Position numbers and translations under genes: made by a program. The notes beneath the pieces were generated by a model that saw only the letters and a program-made list of their open reading frames with translations, was not told the origin of the DNA and did not search any database. From the NCBI GenBank assembly GCA_027307165.1, contig DAHUXM010000027.1, positions 228,663-292,662 of the forward strand: a DNA stretch of 64,000 nucleotides, given 5' to 3'. This DNA comes from Gemmatimonadota bacterium. Its GTDB lineage: Bacteria > Gemmatimonadota > Gemmatimonadetes > Gemmatimonadales > Gemmatimonadaceae. Numbering within the stretch: position 1 is the first letter of the stretch; each line of letters opens with the position of its first letter. Of this stretch, positions 18,959 to 27,295 are shown one piece after another.

Positions 18959-19729
18959 ATGCGTGCAACAACGATTCATGTCAGAGTGGAAAGCTCGAGC
19001 TTCGGCATCGTGCGGCAGACCGCCGGAGCCACTTTTCTGATCCTCGCGGCCGGCGCCGTTCTGGGCTGCTCCAAAGGCGAAACGTCTTCCTCAGTGGGCA
19101 TGTCCGGAACTCGATCGGACTCCAGCGCGATGGCGGCGCAGCCGGCGGCGTCGTCGAACCTTTCACCCGTTCGCGGCACGGTAGCCAGCGTCACCGACAG
19201 CGTGCTCACGGTATCTTCGGACAGCGGGCAAGTGCGAGTCGCGATCGCGGCTCCGCTGGATGTGTACGTTCGCGTGCCGGCCAAGCTGTCCGATGTAAAG
19301 GAAAACACGTTCGTGGGCGTTACGTCGGTAGCGCAACCCGACGGATCACAGCGTGCGACCGAGATCCATATCTTTCCCGACAAGCTGCGCGGAACGGGCG
19401 AGGGCAGCTACCTCATGACGCAGCAAGCCGGTGCGTCTGGTGGTAACAGGAGCACGATGACCAACGGTACGGTCACCGCGCCACGCATGACCAACGGCAG
19501 CATCAGCGCGCAGTCGGGTGGAAAGCTCATCGTGCAATACAAGGGTGGTACTCAGACGATCACTGTGCCTCCAAACATCTCCGTCAGTGCAATCGCACCA
19601 TCGCAGGCCAGACTGACACCGGGCTCGAGGGTCATTGTCCTGGCGGCCCGACAGCCGGATGGCACACTCAAGGCGTCGGCCGCGCTGCTGGCCGATACGA
19701 CGGCGAAAGCGAAGCAAGCAGCCCGGTAG
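18959..19729 (+). CDS. Lipoprotein with DUF5666-like beta domains
   Basis: A 256-residue lipoprotein (LILAAGAVLGC). The mature part starts with a Ser/Ala linker, then SPVRGTVASVTDSVLTVSS, a short beta fold of the DUF5666 type (VKENTFVGVTSVAQPDGS, ATEIHIFPDKLRG), a Met/Asn/Thr-rich linker and a second beta segment ending in GSRVIVLAARQPDGTLKAS. The frame extends 265 codons upstream across the divergent genes, but the ATG at 18959 is the only one that opens a signal sequence. Its role is unknown; related proteins are encoded beside metal-efflux genes. Confidence 0.65.
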   Translation: MRATTIHVRVESSSFGIVRQTAGATFLILAAGAVLGCSKGETSSSVGMSGTRSDSSAMAAQPAASSNLSPVRGTVASVTDSVLTVSSDSGQVRVAIAAPLDVYVRVPAKLSDVKENTFVGVTSVAQPDGSQRATEIHIFPDKLRGTGEGSYLMTQQAGASGGNRSTMTNGTVTAPRMTNGSISAQSGGKLIVQYKGGTQTITVPPNISVSAIAPSQARLTPGSRVIVLAARQPDGTLKASAALLADTTAKAKQAAR

Positions 19730-19794
19730 GACTGGAATCAATAGCGCAGCAACAAGACGGGCGAAGGTTCTTTACCCAAATCGACAGAGGGGTT

Positions 19795-20895
19795 GTGGCG
19801 ATTCAGGCGTTGGTCAGACAGTCGGTGATTTCGGTCATCGCTGCAATTGTGGCACTCGTTTCGACGAGCGCGTCGCTCCATGCGTTGCCGGACAAGCCGG
19901 TGTCATGTGCTGCAACACCAACCTCACTCACGCCGGAAGGTTATCGTCGCGTACTTCCGTCGACACGCGCGCCGGCGAGTACCGACCTCCGTCTCGTCAC
20001 GGAATTGCCGCTACCGGGACCGGCCAACCGGTTCGATTATCAGAGCTTCGATCCGATCGCTCACAAGTTGTACATGAACCACATGAATGCTGGAGAGACG
20101 CTGATCTTTTCGACAGACAGCGGCCGTATCACCGGACGAATCACCGGAGTACCTCGTGCAACCGGTGTTCTGGCGATTCCGTCGCGGCACATGGTGTACA
20201 TATCGGCCGCTGGCGCCCATGAGGTTGCAGGAGTGGATGATCGGACTCTCAAGATCGTTCAGCGAATTGGCGGCATTCAGTTTCCCGACGGGATTGCGTA
20301 TGATGAAAACACGGGAAGGCTGTTCGTATCCGACGAATCGGGCAGTGCAGATGTCGTGATCGATGTTGTCACCGGCAGAAAGCTCGCTACAATCGCACTC
20401 GGCGGCGAGGCTGGCAACACGCATTACGATTCGGTCTCGCATTGTGTGCTGGTCGCGGTGCAGACGCGGAATCAACTCGTGGCCATCGATCCTCTGAGCG
20501 AGAAGATCGTGGGCCGTTATGATCTGCCTGGCTCAGAGCATCCTCACGGTTTCGCGCTCGACGAACCCGGTCGGTTGCTGTTCATGTCGTGCGAGGGAAA
20601 TGCAAAGCTGCTCGTGCTGGATCTCACCAGCATGAGCGTCATCGGAACGCACGACGTTGGCGAGAGTCCCGATGTACTCGCCTGGGATGCAGCGTGGCGA
20701 CGACTGTATGTCGCGTCGGAAGGTGGTGTCCTGTTGGCGTTCTGGGCAGACGGAACGACGCTTCGTCCGGCCGGCGAGTACCGCGCGGCACACGCGCACA
20801 CAGTTGGACTCGACTCACGCACGCACCGCCTGTACCTGCCGCTCCAGGACATTGGCGGTCGTCCGCTGCTTCGTGTTCTCGCGCCTTCGAGTTAG
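19795..20895 (+). CDS. Secreted YncE-like beta-propeller protein
   Basis: A 366-residue protein starting at GTG 19795 with a signal peptide (about 1-30). The body is a seven-bladed YncE-type propeller: repeated strands such as NRFDYQSFDPIAHKLYMNH, GIAYDENTGRLFVSDES, THYDSVSHCVLVAVQT, GFALDEPGRLLFMSCEG and VLAWDAAWRRLYVASEGG. YncE-like proteins are periplasmic and some bind DNA or metal ligands; none of that can be assigned here. It follows the DUF5666-like lipoprotein by 65 bases on the same strand and may be co-transcribed. Confidence 0.8.
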   Translation: MAIQALVRQSVISVIAAIVALVSTSASLHALPDKPVSCAATPTSLTPEGYRRVLPSTRAPASTDLRLVTELPLPGPANRFDYQSFDPIAHKLYMNHMNAGETLIFSTDSGRITGRITGVPRATGVLAIPSRHMVYISAAGAHEVAGVDDRTLKIVQRIGGIQFPDGIAYDENTGRLFVSDESGSADVVIDVVTGRKLATIALGGEAGNTHYDSVSHCVLVAVQTRNQLVAIDPLSEKIVGRYDLPGSEHPHGFALDEPGRLLFMSCEGNAKLLVLDLTSMSVIGTHDVGESPDVLAWDAAWRRLYVASEGGVLLAFWADGTTLRPAGEYRAAHAHTVGLDSRTHRLYLPLQDIGGRPLLRVLAPSS

Positions 20896-20935
20896 CTCGT
20901 CGTTCGCAATGCCGGTGGCGTCTGCGGCGCGGGTA

Positions 20936-21775
20936 TCACGGACGTGACGCCGGAAAGCCGGGAATCCGGCCGACATTGTACGTGAGTCCCGCGTACGCAG
21001 AATTGCCGCCCATGTGCTGAGCGTTCAGGATCACTCCGGCATCGAACACCAACCACGGCCGGACTTGCAGCGTGGGGCCGGCGAGCACGCCAATTTGCGG
21101 CGGCGTGCCTGAGGCTCCGCTGGTCCCGGGATAGGTAAAGAGCTCGACGACAGCGCCCAGCGCGTCGCGAATCGGTGCTCCGAAGGATGCGGTAAGGAGC
21201 GTGGCATTGACGGGCGCAGTGGATCCGTTGCCAGAGCGGCGCGTGTAACCGGCATTCAGATCCAGCTCTCCGCTCCCGATCGGACGGCTCGAGATAACGA
21301 GCAGCGACACATCAGTTGTCCCGGTACTGATTCCGTGCGATCCGGTTGGGAACTTGATCGCTCCCTGCACTGAAAAATCATGCACGAGAGGCGCTGCATC
21401 CAGCACGCGCTGCTTCAGTGCTATCGCGATGTCGCTCGCACCTGCATCACTGGTACGCGGTGGCCCTTGCGTGGTATTGCGTGCGTAACCGCCCTGCAGC
21501 TCCAGTTGCAGACGCGGAACAATACCGAGTTTGACTACGGCCGGAATGGAAAATTGCGAGGTGGATCTGGGCTGCATGTCCTGCGCGCCAACTTCAATTT
21601 CGAGATATCCCGGCGCGACGGTGTACGCATGCGTCGCCACAGTAGGCCGCTCCGGCTGCGCGGCATGCGGATCGGTCGCGACGCTCTGCCCGGATACACG
21701 ACTGGGCGCAAACATCATCAGTGAAGCCAGGCAGATGCTCGCTGCCAATCGGTGGTGCATTCCGCGGGCCTTCAC
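20936..21775 (-). CDS. Outer-membrane transporter of the phenol-degradation MetA family
   Basis: A 279-residue protein with a signal peptide (about 1-29) and a predicted barrel of alternating strands. The pattern APGYLEIEVG, VKLGIVPRLQLELQG, SDIAIALKQRV, AIKFPTGSH and LNAGYTRR matches the family named after the meta-pathway phenol-degradation protein (PF13557 type), small outer-membrane channels. Substrate unknown. It is convergent with the YncE-like gene (40 bases apart) and co-directional with the His-rich protein gene upstream. Confidence 0.7.
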   Translation of the reverse strand: MKARGMHHRLAASICLASLMMFAPSRVSGQSVATDPHAAQPERPTVATHAYTVAPGYLEIEVGAQDMQPRSTSQFSIPAVVKLGIVPRLQLELQGGYARNTTQGPPRTSDAGASDIAIALKQRVLDAAPLVHDFSVQGAIKFPTGSHGISTGTTDVSLLVISSRPIGSGELDLNAGYTRRSGNGSTAPVNATLLTASFGAPIRDALGAVVELFTYPGTSGASGTPPQIGVLAGPTLQVRPWLVFDAGVILNAQHMGGNSAYAGLTYNVGRIPGFPASRP

Positions 21776-21805
21776 GTGCCAACTCGTCTCGACGGCGCGG
21801 GCCGT

Positions 21806-22363
21806 CTACAGTCCGTCCCACGCCGTGAACCGGGGCGGCTTGGGGAAGGGAGGTCCAGCCTCGATCACGATGTCGGCATGAGCCAGGAGCGGGATGGAGC
21901 CCGGATCTCCCATGAACGGCTTGCCATCGACCCATACTCGGAGCGATTCTCCCTTCCGTGCATGAGCTGTGGCAGCGACGCTACGGTTCAGCGGTTGTCC
22001 CCATACGGCGAAGAAATCGGCGAGCGTGAAGGAACGGTCTTTCGGCGCCTCGATGTGAATGATTCCGTCCGGCGTGTGCGTGTGGAGCCAGTAGATGCAC
22101 TGCTTCCCCGCAGGTTGGCCGACATTCGGTGGTATCTCGACCGACTTGCCATGGTCGAGGATCAGCAGATGCTGATGTATGTGGATCCGTTGTCCTTCCT
22201 GTGCGTCGCAGGAGATTCCGCCAACGGGTTGCCCGGTTGGCACAATCGACTGCGCGAGGAGGGGCGTTGGTGCGATAGCCGAGACGAACGACAGCACCAA
22301 CGCGACCGAAGTCGCCAGGGTCAGCGACCGAGTTGCATGAGCGACGTGACGTAGCGGGGGCAT
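21806..22363 (-). CDS. Conserved secreted His-rich protein of unknown function
   Basis: A 185-residue protein with a signal peptide (cleavage near PTPLLAQ). The mature domain contains RIHIHQHLLIL, CIYWLHTHTPDGIIHIEAP and FFAVWGQPLN, a pattern of paired His residues that I recognise from a family of small secreted proteins found in many environmental bacteria, often near thiol-disulfide or thioredoxin genes. The His clusters suggest a metal site, but no function is established. It is 30 bases upstream of the porin-like gene on the same strand. Confidence 0.7.
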   Translation of the reverse strand: MPPLRHVAHATRSLTLATSVALVLSFVSAIAPTPLLAQSIVPTGQPVGGISCDAQEGQRIHIHQHLLILDHGKSVEIPPNVGQPAGKQCIYWLHTHTPDGIIHIEAPKDRSFTLADFFAVWGQPLNRSVAATAHARKGESLRVWVDGKPFMGDPGSIPLLAHADIVIEAGPPFPKPPRFTAWDGL

Positions 22364-22453
22364 GAAAGTCGGAGTCCGGATAGGTTTGTGAATGGAGAAC
22401 GACTCATCGAGTCGTTACAGCATCAAAAGTACAGCTCACAATCCAGCAGCACC

Positions 22454-22651
22454 ATGCAGACGACAACAGTGCTTACCTGTCCTGAATGCGGCCGCACCGA
22501 AACGCTGGAGATGCCGACCGACGCCTGCGTCATTTTCCATGAGTGCGTGGGCTGTGGAACAGTGCTTCGTCCCAGGGCGGGCGACTGCTGCGTTTACTGC
22601 TCATACGGATCCGTCCCGTGTCCGTCCAGGCAGGCAGAACGCGCCGGTTAG
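22454..22651 (+). CDS. GDCCVxC-domain small protein
   Basis: A 65-residue protein beginning MQTTTVLTCPECG. It has a CPEC zinc-ribbon-like pair, then ECVGCG, and the signature GDCCVYCSYGSVPCP. This matches the GDCCVxC family, in which some members replace a Cys by selenocysteine; here the position is Cys. Total Cys content is ten in 65 residues. The frame is open 22 codons upstream, but the ATG at 22454 fits family length. Function unknown; members are often found with mercury or other metal genes. Confidence 0.8.
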   Translation: MQTTTVLTCPECGRTETLEMPTDACVIFHECVGCGTVLRPRAGDCCVYCSYGSVPCPSRQAERAG

Positions 22652-22684
22652 CGGATCAAGTTCAAGAGATCAGAGCAATCCGGC

Positions 22685-23569
22685 TCATCGGGGCATCTTT
22701 CTTCCGGTGAGCGCGTATGCTTCCTGCTCCCACGGTTGATGCCTGTACGCAATTTCAGGGGCGATCAGCTGGGCAAGCACCGGGACGAGCACGCCAACGT
22801 CCAGATGGCGTGCAAAGCGGCGACCAAGCTGCGTCTGCTGCAGAAGTCCGCGCTCGATCGGCAGACCGATCACGTCATTTGCGAAGTCCTCCTGCAGAAC
22901 GTGAATCGTTTCGTGAGCGAGTACGCTGGCTCGCAGACGCCGGCTGGGCCCGAGTGCATCGGGTGCAAGCCGGATCGTCCCGAGTCCCTCTGCGCCAGCG
23001 AGCTCCAATTTGCCCGCCTCACCAAAATGCGAACGTCTGTCGCGATAAACCGGTGCGCCGGCTTGCAGCGATCGGGAAAGGTCCAGACGTGTATTGGGAG
23101 AAACCGTCAGGCCGATGGTCGATATGGCTTCGGTGACGTTCAGTCGCCAATCAACGTGCCGGTCGGGCAGGATTACAATGGTCGCAGGGCCAAGCGGGAG
23201 CAGATAGCTGACCGCTGAATCACCACCAGCTGCGACGAGTGAAATTCCCACGCCGGAAAGCTCTCGTCCCACGAATCCCGCGCTCTGAAATCGAAAGTCG
23301 ACAACCTGTTTTCCAGCAGCAACGACGAGTCCGCCAACTGAGCCACGTCGCAAGCCTGTCCATACCGACGTGTGATGAATTGTTGCCGAGAGTGCGCCGG
23401 CGACTCCTCCAATTGCAACGTTCGCCAGAGCGTTGGATGCGCGCGCATGCGCGGGCACCTGCGCCGTGATCTGAGACGCGCCGATAAACGACGCGATAAT
23501 GATCCAGGCAGCGAGCCGCACTGGCAAATGGACAGAAAGTCTCACGCTACAAGTTCGCACTGATCGCAT
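22685..23569 (-). CDS. Secreted or membrane protein with an HETIH metallopeptidase-like motif
   Basis: A 294-residue protein. An N-terminal hydrophobic segment (about 18-35) is followed by Ala/Gly-rich hydrophobic stretches (about 48-66 and 78-90) and a beta-rich centre. H219, E220 and H223 form an HExxH motif in VLAHETIHVLQEDF, typical of zinc metallopeptidases or their inactive relatives; the third ligand cannot be identified. The ATG at 23569 is preferred over one 19 codons upstream because the extension has odd composition. It may be a membrane-anchored peptidase, but the family is not recognised. Confidence 0.6.
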   Translation of the reverse strand: MRSVRTCSVRLSVHLPVRLAAWIIIASFIGASQITAQVPAHARASNALANVAIGGVAGALSATIHHTSVWTGLRRGSVGGLVVAAGKQVVDFRFQSAGFVGRELSGVGISLVAAGGDSAVSYLLPLGPATIVILPDRHVDWRLNVTEAISTIGLTVSPNTRLDLSRSLQAGAPVYRDRRSHFGEAGKLELAGAEGLGTIRLAPDALGPSRRLRASVLAHETIHVLQEDFANDVIGLPIERGLLQQTQLGRRFARHLDVGVLVPVLAQLIAPEIAYRHQPWEQEAYALTGRKMPR

Positions 23570-23699
23570 CGACGTGTTTGGACAGGAAGTCACTGAGCGA
23601 ATCTGGAGAGTGCAGCCAGTGCGCACTAATATGGGCGCACCGGCGCAGTGTCGTTACGGCGGGATCCAGGGCCCGCCGTCGGGTTCGCTACAGTCATAG

Positions 23700-23921
23700 C
23701 TACGCGTCAACTTGCCGACGGCACGCTGCGCGTTGGGCACTTTTGTTCTGAGCCCGGGCGTCGCATGGTCGCCGGACGGGACGTACATCGCGGGTCGCGA
23801 CCATGCATCGGGTGACGTCGCCATGCGCGTGATACGCATCAGCGACGGTGCCGCCGTGCTGCTGCGGTTTCGGATCACCTCGGGCGCTACTGCGGATTAC
23901 TACCAGCCCGACTGGCGCTGA
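23700..23921 (+). pseudogene. C-terminal fragment of a PD40 propeller gene
   Basis: The frame after the TAG at 23697-23699 encodes a single PD40 blade, GVAWSPDGTYIAGRDHASG, and a typical final strand TADYYQPDWR before the stop. No start codon or signal peptide is evident and no further blades are found upstream. It is most likely the decayed end of a TolB-like secreted protein gene. The rest of 23570-24078 holds no supported gene. Confidence 0.4.
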
Positions 23922-23994
23922 AGCGGCGTCTTTGCGGCGCGTTTGCGTCGCGCAACTGCGCGGTACTTCGCGTCACATTCAACATATATCTCAA

Positions 23995-24019
23995 CCCGGG
24001 GCTTGCGGCAAGCCCGGGG
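23995..24019 (+). other. GC-rich hairpin upstream of the monooxygenase gene
   Basis: CCCGGGGCTTG and CAAGCCCGGGG form a near-perfect hairpin with a 3-base loop. There is no T tract. It could end transcription from the left or be a structured element in the leader of the gene at 24079. Confidence 0.35.
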
Positions 24020-24078
24020 CCTCATCGCAAATTCGCTGACCGAAATTAGAACCCGATCCACGGAAAGCGAGGTGCGAC

Positions 24079-25578
24079 ATGATCGAACATGCGGTGGTGA
24101 TTGCCGGTTCCGGCCCGACTGGGCTGATGCTGGCGGGCGAGCTTGCGCTGGCTGGCGTCGACGTCGCGATCGTCGAGCGGCGCGCGAGCCAGGAACTCTC
24201 CGGTTCGCGCGCGGGAGGTCTGCAGTCGCGGACGATCGAGGTGTTCGATCAGCGTGGCATTGCGGATCGGTTTCTTTCGGAAGGGCAGATCGCGCAGGTC
24301 GGAGCGTTCGCGTCGGTCAAGCTTGACATCAGCGACTTTCCAACGCGGCATCCGTATGGACTCGGACTGTGGCAGAACCACATCGAGCGCATCCTTGCCG
24401 GCTGGGTGGATGAGCTGAAGGTGCCGATCCATCGCGGACGCGAGGTGACGGGTTTTGTGCAGGACCAAGCTGGCGTCGACGTTCAACTCTCGAACGGCGA
24501 ATCGCTGCGGGCGGAATATCTCGTCGGGTGTGATGGAGGCCGCAGTGTGATCCGCAAGACAGCTGGCATCGAGTTCCCCGGATGGGATCCGACGATGAGC
24601 AGCCTGATCGCCGAGGTCGAGATGACCGAGCAGCCGGAGTTGGGCGTCCACCGCTCGGACGCAGGCATGTACGCGTTCGGCAAGCTGGAGTACGAAATCC
24701 GCGATGGCCAGATCATCTACAAGGATGGTGGGTCGATACGAGTAATGGTGCCTGAACCACATGTGGGTACCACCAGAGAACCAACGCTCGCCGATCTCAG
24801 CGCTGCGCTCATCGCCGTATGCGGGACGGATTACGGAGTGCGCAGCGCGACGTCGATCTCCCGATTCACCGATATGACGCGTCAGGCCGCCGCTTACCGC
24901 GACAGACGCGTCCTGCTGGCGGGCGACGCCGCGCACGTGCATTCGCCTGTCGGTGGGCAGGGTCTCAACACCGGCGTGCAGGATGCGGTGAACCTTGGAT
25001 GGAAGCTGGCCCAGGTGGTAAGGCGGACATCACCCGATAGCCTGCTGGATACGTATCACGCGGAGCGACATCCAATCGCTGCGCGCGTTCTCCGCACCAC
25101 GATGGCGCAGGTCGCGCTGCTCCGCACGGACGAGCGCAGCAGGGCATTGGGCGAAGTCATCACCGACCTGCTAGCGATGGATGAGCCTCGCAGGGCGTTC
25201 GCTGCGAGAATGTCAGGTCTCGACATTCATTACGACCTTGGGGCCGGGCATCCGCTGCTGGGACGCCGGATGCCCGATCTCGATCTGGTCACCGTCAACG
25301 GTCCGCTGCGAGTCTTTACGCTGCTACACCGTGCGCGACCCGTGCTGCTCAAACTCGGCGGGCCTGGCGATTTTGACATCGCTCGATGGGCAGGTCGTGT
25401 ACAGTCGATCGACGCCGAATACCATGGTACGTGGGAACTTCCGGCACTCGGTGTGGTGCCGGCTCCGACCGCGGTGTTGATCCGGCCTGACGGATATGTG
25501 GCGTGGGTGGGGGAACGATCCGATAGCGGGCTCGTGGACGCGTTGACCACCTGGTTCGGCGCGGGGGATGCGGCGTAA
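24079..25578 (+). CDS. FAD-dependent aromatic-ring monooxygenase
   Basis: A 499-residue class A flavoprotein monooxygenase. The FAD-binding GSGPTG lies at G10-G15 with E33 of VERR as the ribose-binding acid. The second flavin motif is in YLVGCDGGRSVIRK (about 150-165) and the third is LLAGDAAHVHSPVGGQGLN (about 275-295). A C-terminal thioredoxin-like domain (about 395-499) is typical of phenol-hydroxylase, PgaE and rifampicin-monooxygenase relatives. It probably hydroxylates an aromatic substrate with NAD(P)H and oxygen; drug inactivation is possible but not shown. A purine-rich GCGAGG precedes the ATG. It is not linked to other catabolic genes. Confidence 0.88.
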   Translation: MIEHAVVIAGSGPTGLMLAGELALAGVDVAIVERRASQELSGSRAGGLQSRTIEVFDQRGIADRFLSEGQIAQVGAFASVKLDISDFPTRHPYGLGLWQNHIERILAGWVDELKVPIHRGREVTGFVQDQAGVDVQLSNGESLRAEYLVGCDGGRSVIRKTAGIEFPGWDPTMSSLIAEVEMTEQPELGVHRSDAGMYAFGKLEYEIRDGQIIYKDGGSIRVMVPEPHVGTTREPTLADLSAALIAVCGTDYGVRSATSISRFTDMTRQAAAYRDRRVLLAGDAAHVHSPVGGQGLNTGVQDAVNLGWKLAQVVRRTSPDSLLDTYHAERHPIAARVLRTTMAQVALLRTDERSRALGEVITDLLAMDEPRRAFAARMSGLDIHYDLGAGHPLLGRRMPDLDLVTVNGPLRVFTLLHRARPVLLKLGGPGDFDIARWAGRVQSIDAEYHGTWELPALGVVPAPTAVLIRPDGYVAWVGERSDSGLVDALTTWFGAGDAA

Positions 25579-25639
25579 TCACATCGCTTGAGCGACAGGC
25601 CGCGAGTATCGCAACGGCGAGTGCGGCCACACGTACATT

Positions 25640-26383
25640 ATGACGATGCCAAGCCGCCATTCATTCGTTATTGCACCACTCGTCCTCGCGACGTTCGTAG
25701 CTGTTGGCTGTGCCACGAGTACAGCCAACAGCGGGACCACGGCCGACAACACGGTCAGCGGTGTCGCCACGCCTCACAGCTCCGCGGCCGTCCTGCTCGA
25801 TCCCACCAATCCCGAGTGGCGCCGCGCGGCGCCCGCCAGGTCGCATCTACGCTTCGAGACGACCAGGGGAGTGTTCGTGCTCGAGCTGGTGCGCGCGTGG
25901 GGTCCCATCGGCGCGGACCGTTTCTACAACCTTGCTCGGCTCGGCTACTACGACGACGCGCGCTTCCATCGCGTCGTACCCGGTTACATCGTGCAGTGGG
26001 GGATCAACGGAAACCCTGCAGTGAACGCGGCGTGGAAAGACCAGCAGATCACGAACGATTCGCCCCGATCGCACAACGTGCGTGGCACATTCGCGTTCGC
26101 GCAGTTTGGACCGGCCGATTCGAAGACACGCAACACGGAGATCTACATCAACCTCCGGGACAACCCGCGGAGCGACGCCGAACCGTTCACGATGCTGGGG
26201 ACGGTGATCGAGGGAATGGACGTCCTCGACAGCCTGTACTCAGGCTACGGTGAGAAATCCGGCGGCGGTTTGCGGCAGGGCAAGCAAGGTCCGCTCCTGG
26301 AGGGCGGGAACGCGTACATGGATCGGGAATACCCGAAGCTCGATCGGATATTGAGAGTGACGGTGATGACAGTGGAGCGCTGA
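25640..26383 (+). CDS. Cyclophilin-type peptidyl-prolyl isomerase lipoprotein
   Basis: A 247-residue protein with a lipobox (VAVGC) and a cyclophilin domain from about residue 70. Family landmarks are present: FYNLARLGYYDDARFHRVVPG, a segment equivalent to FxMQGGD here changed to YIVQWGINGNP, RGTFAFAQFGP, TEIYINLRDNP and FTMLGTVIEGMDVLD. The catalytic Arg is in FHRV. It would act as a prolyl isomerase in the periplasm, tethered to a membrane. It follows the monooxygenase by 61 bases but is functionally unrelated. Confidence 0.85.
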   Translation: MTMPSRHSFVIAPLVLATFVAVGCATSTANSGTTADNTVSGVATPHSSAAVLLDPTNPEWRRAAPARSHLRFETTRGVFVLELVRAWGPIGADRFYNLARLGYYDDARFHRVVPGYIVQWGINGNPAVNAAWKDQQITNDSPRSHNVRGTFAFAQFGPADSKTRNTEIYINLRDNPRSDAEPFTMLGTVIEGMDVLDSLYSGYGEKSGGGLRQGKQGPLLEGGNAYMDREYPKLDRILRVTVMTVER

Positions 26384-26489
26384 GCCGGGGACCTGCTGGT
26401 CGATCGCGGAGCGCGGAGATCCGAGCCGGGAAAGTGGCGACGCGAGATGCCGATAACTACGAGGCATGACGCTGGCGGTGATACCGGTC

Positions 26490-27188
26490 TTACGGTGTGA
26501 GTGCGCTCCGGAGACTCTCGGCGTCGATCTCGATCAACCGCGCAGCTGTGGCACCCGCGCCCTCTTCATCACCGCGCGCGATGGCGTCTACGAGGGCGTA
26601 GTGCAGATCTGTCGTGTCAACACCGACCACGCTGTCATGCGCTACGTGAACGAGCGTCTCTCGAAGAGCGATGCTGAAAGCGTTGTAGACGTCCGCAAGT
26701 ACGGCGTTCCTGCTTGCAACGGCGATCGTCCGGTGAAACTCCACGTCGATGTCGACGGCCTGCTCTGATTTTCCCGCCGCGCGAAGCTTGTCACGTTCGG
26801 CAAGAAGTTCGCGCAAGCGTCGCACGTCGCTCGCGGTTCGTCTGGCCGCTGCGAGGCGCGCGGTCTCGATCTCCAGGGGCCTGCGCACCTCATAGACCTC
26901 GAGCGCGGCTGCACGGCGCAACCGTTGATCCAGCGATTCGCGCCCAGGTGCAGTGGCCATGACATAGGTGCCGTCGCCCTGCCGGACTTCGAGCAGGCCC
27001 ATGTGTGCGAGCACGACCACGGCCTCGCGAATGGTCGTACGACTGACTCCGAGGACGTCGCCCAGCTCGGTCTCGGTAGGAATGCGCTTCCCGGGCACGA
27101 GCACCCCCAGAGATATCTGTTGCTGGATTCGGGCGATCACGAGGTCGACCAGGCTCCGGCGGGACGGGCGCGTCAGCGATTCGATCAT
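26490..27188 (-). CDS. GntR-family (FadR/FCD type) transcriptional regulator
   Basis: A 232-residue regulator. The N-terminal winged helix (about 15-78) contains LVPGKRIPTETELGDVLGVS, RTTIREAVVVL and LEVRQGDGTYV. The C-terminal FCD all-helical ligand domain follows (YEVRRPLEIETARLAA, DIDVEFHRTIAVASRN), with the D-x4-H pair that often binds metal. It is divergent from the DUF5916 gene, and an 18-bp palindrome sits between them. It most likely represses that gene and perhaps itself in response to a small carboxylate. Ligand unknown. Confidence 0.88.
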   Translation of the reverse strand: MIESLTRPSRRSLVDLVIARIQQQISLGVLVPGKRIPTETELGDVLGVSRTTIREAVVVLAHMGLLEVRQGDGTYVMATAPGRESLDQRLRRAAALEVYEVRRPLEIETARLAAARRTASDVRRLRELLAERDKLRAAGKSEQAVDIDVEFHRTIAVASRNAVLADVYNAFSIALRETLVHVAHDSVVGVDTTDLHYALVDAIARGDEEGAGATAARLIEIDAESLRSALTP

Positions 27189-27265
27189 AGGGATTCATAG
27201 TACGAATGAGCCGCCCTCGTCGCAATAGGCAGTGAAGATATCGCCCAATTCGGTCGCCATTGCAA

Positions 27266-27283
27266 ACATCATACGTATGATGT
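27266..27283. promoter_or_regulatory. 18-bp palindromic operator, probable GntR site
   Basis: ACATCATACGTATGATGT is a perfect palindrome 13 bases before the ATG at 27296. TTGCAA (27260-27265) and TATTTA (27283-27288) flank it with -35/-10-like spacing, so the palindrome would fill the promoter spacer. Its size and symmetry suit a GntR dimer, and the divergent gene encodes one. Regulation is inferred. Confidence 0.65.
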
Positions 27284-27295
27284 ATTTATTTCATT

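Noticed and set aside
27193..27207. Second GntR operator (ATTC...GAAT) near the regulator's own start
   Set aside because: Only the outer four bases on each side are symmetric; too weak beside the perfect 18-bp site.
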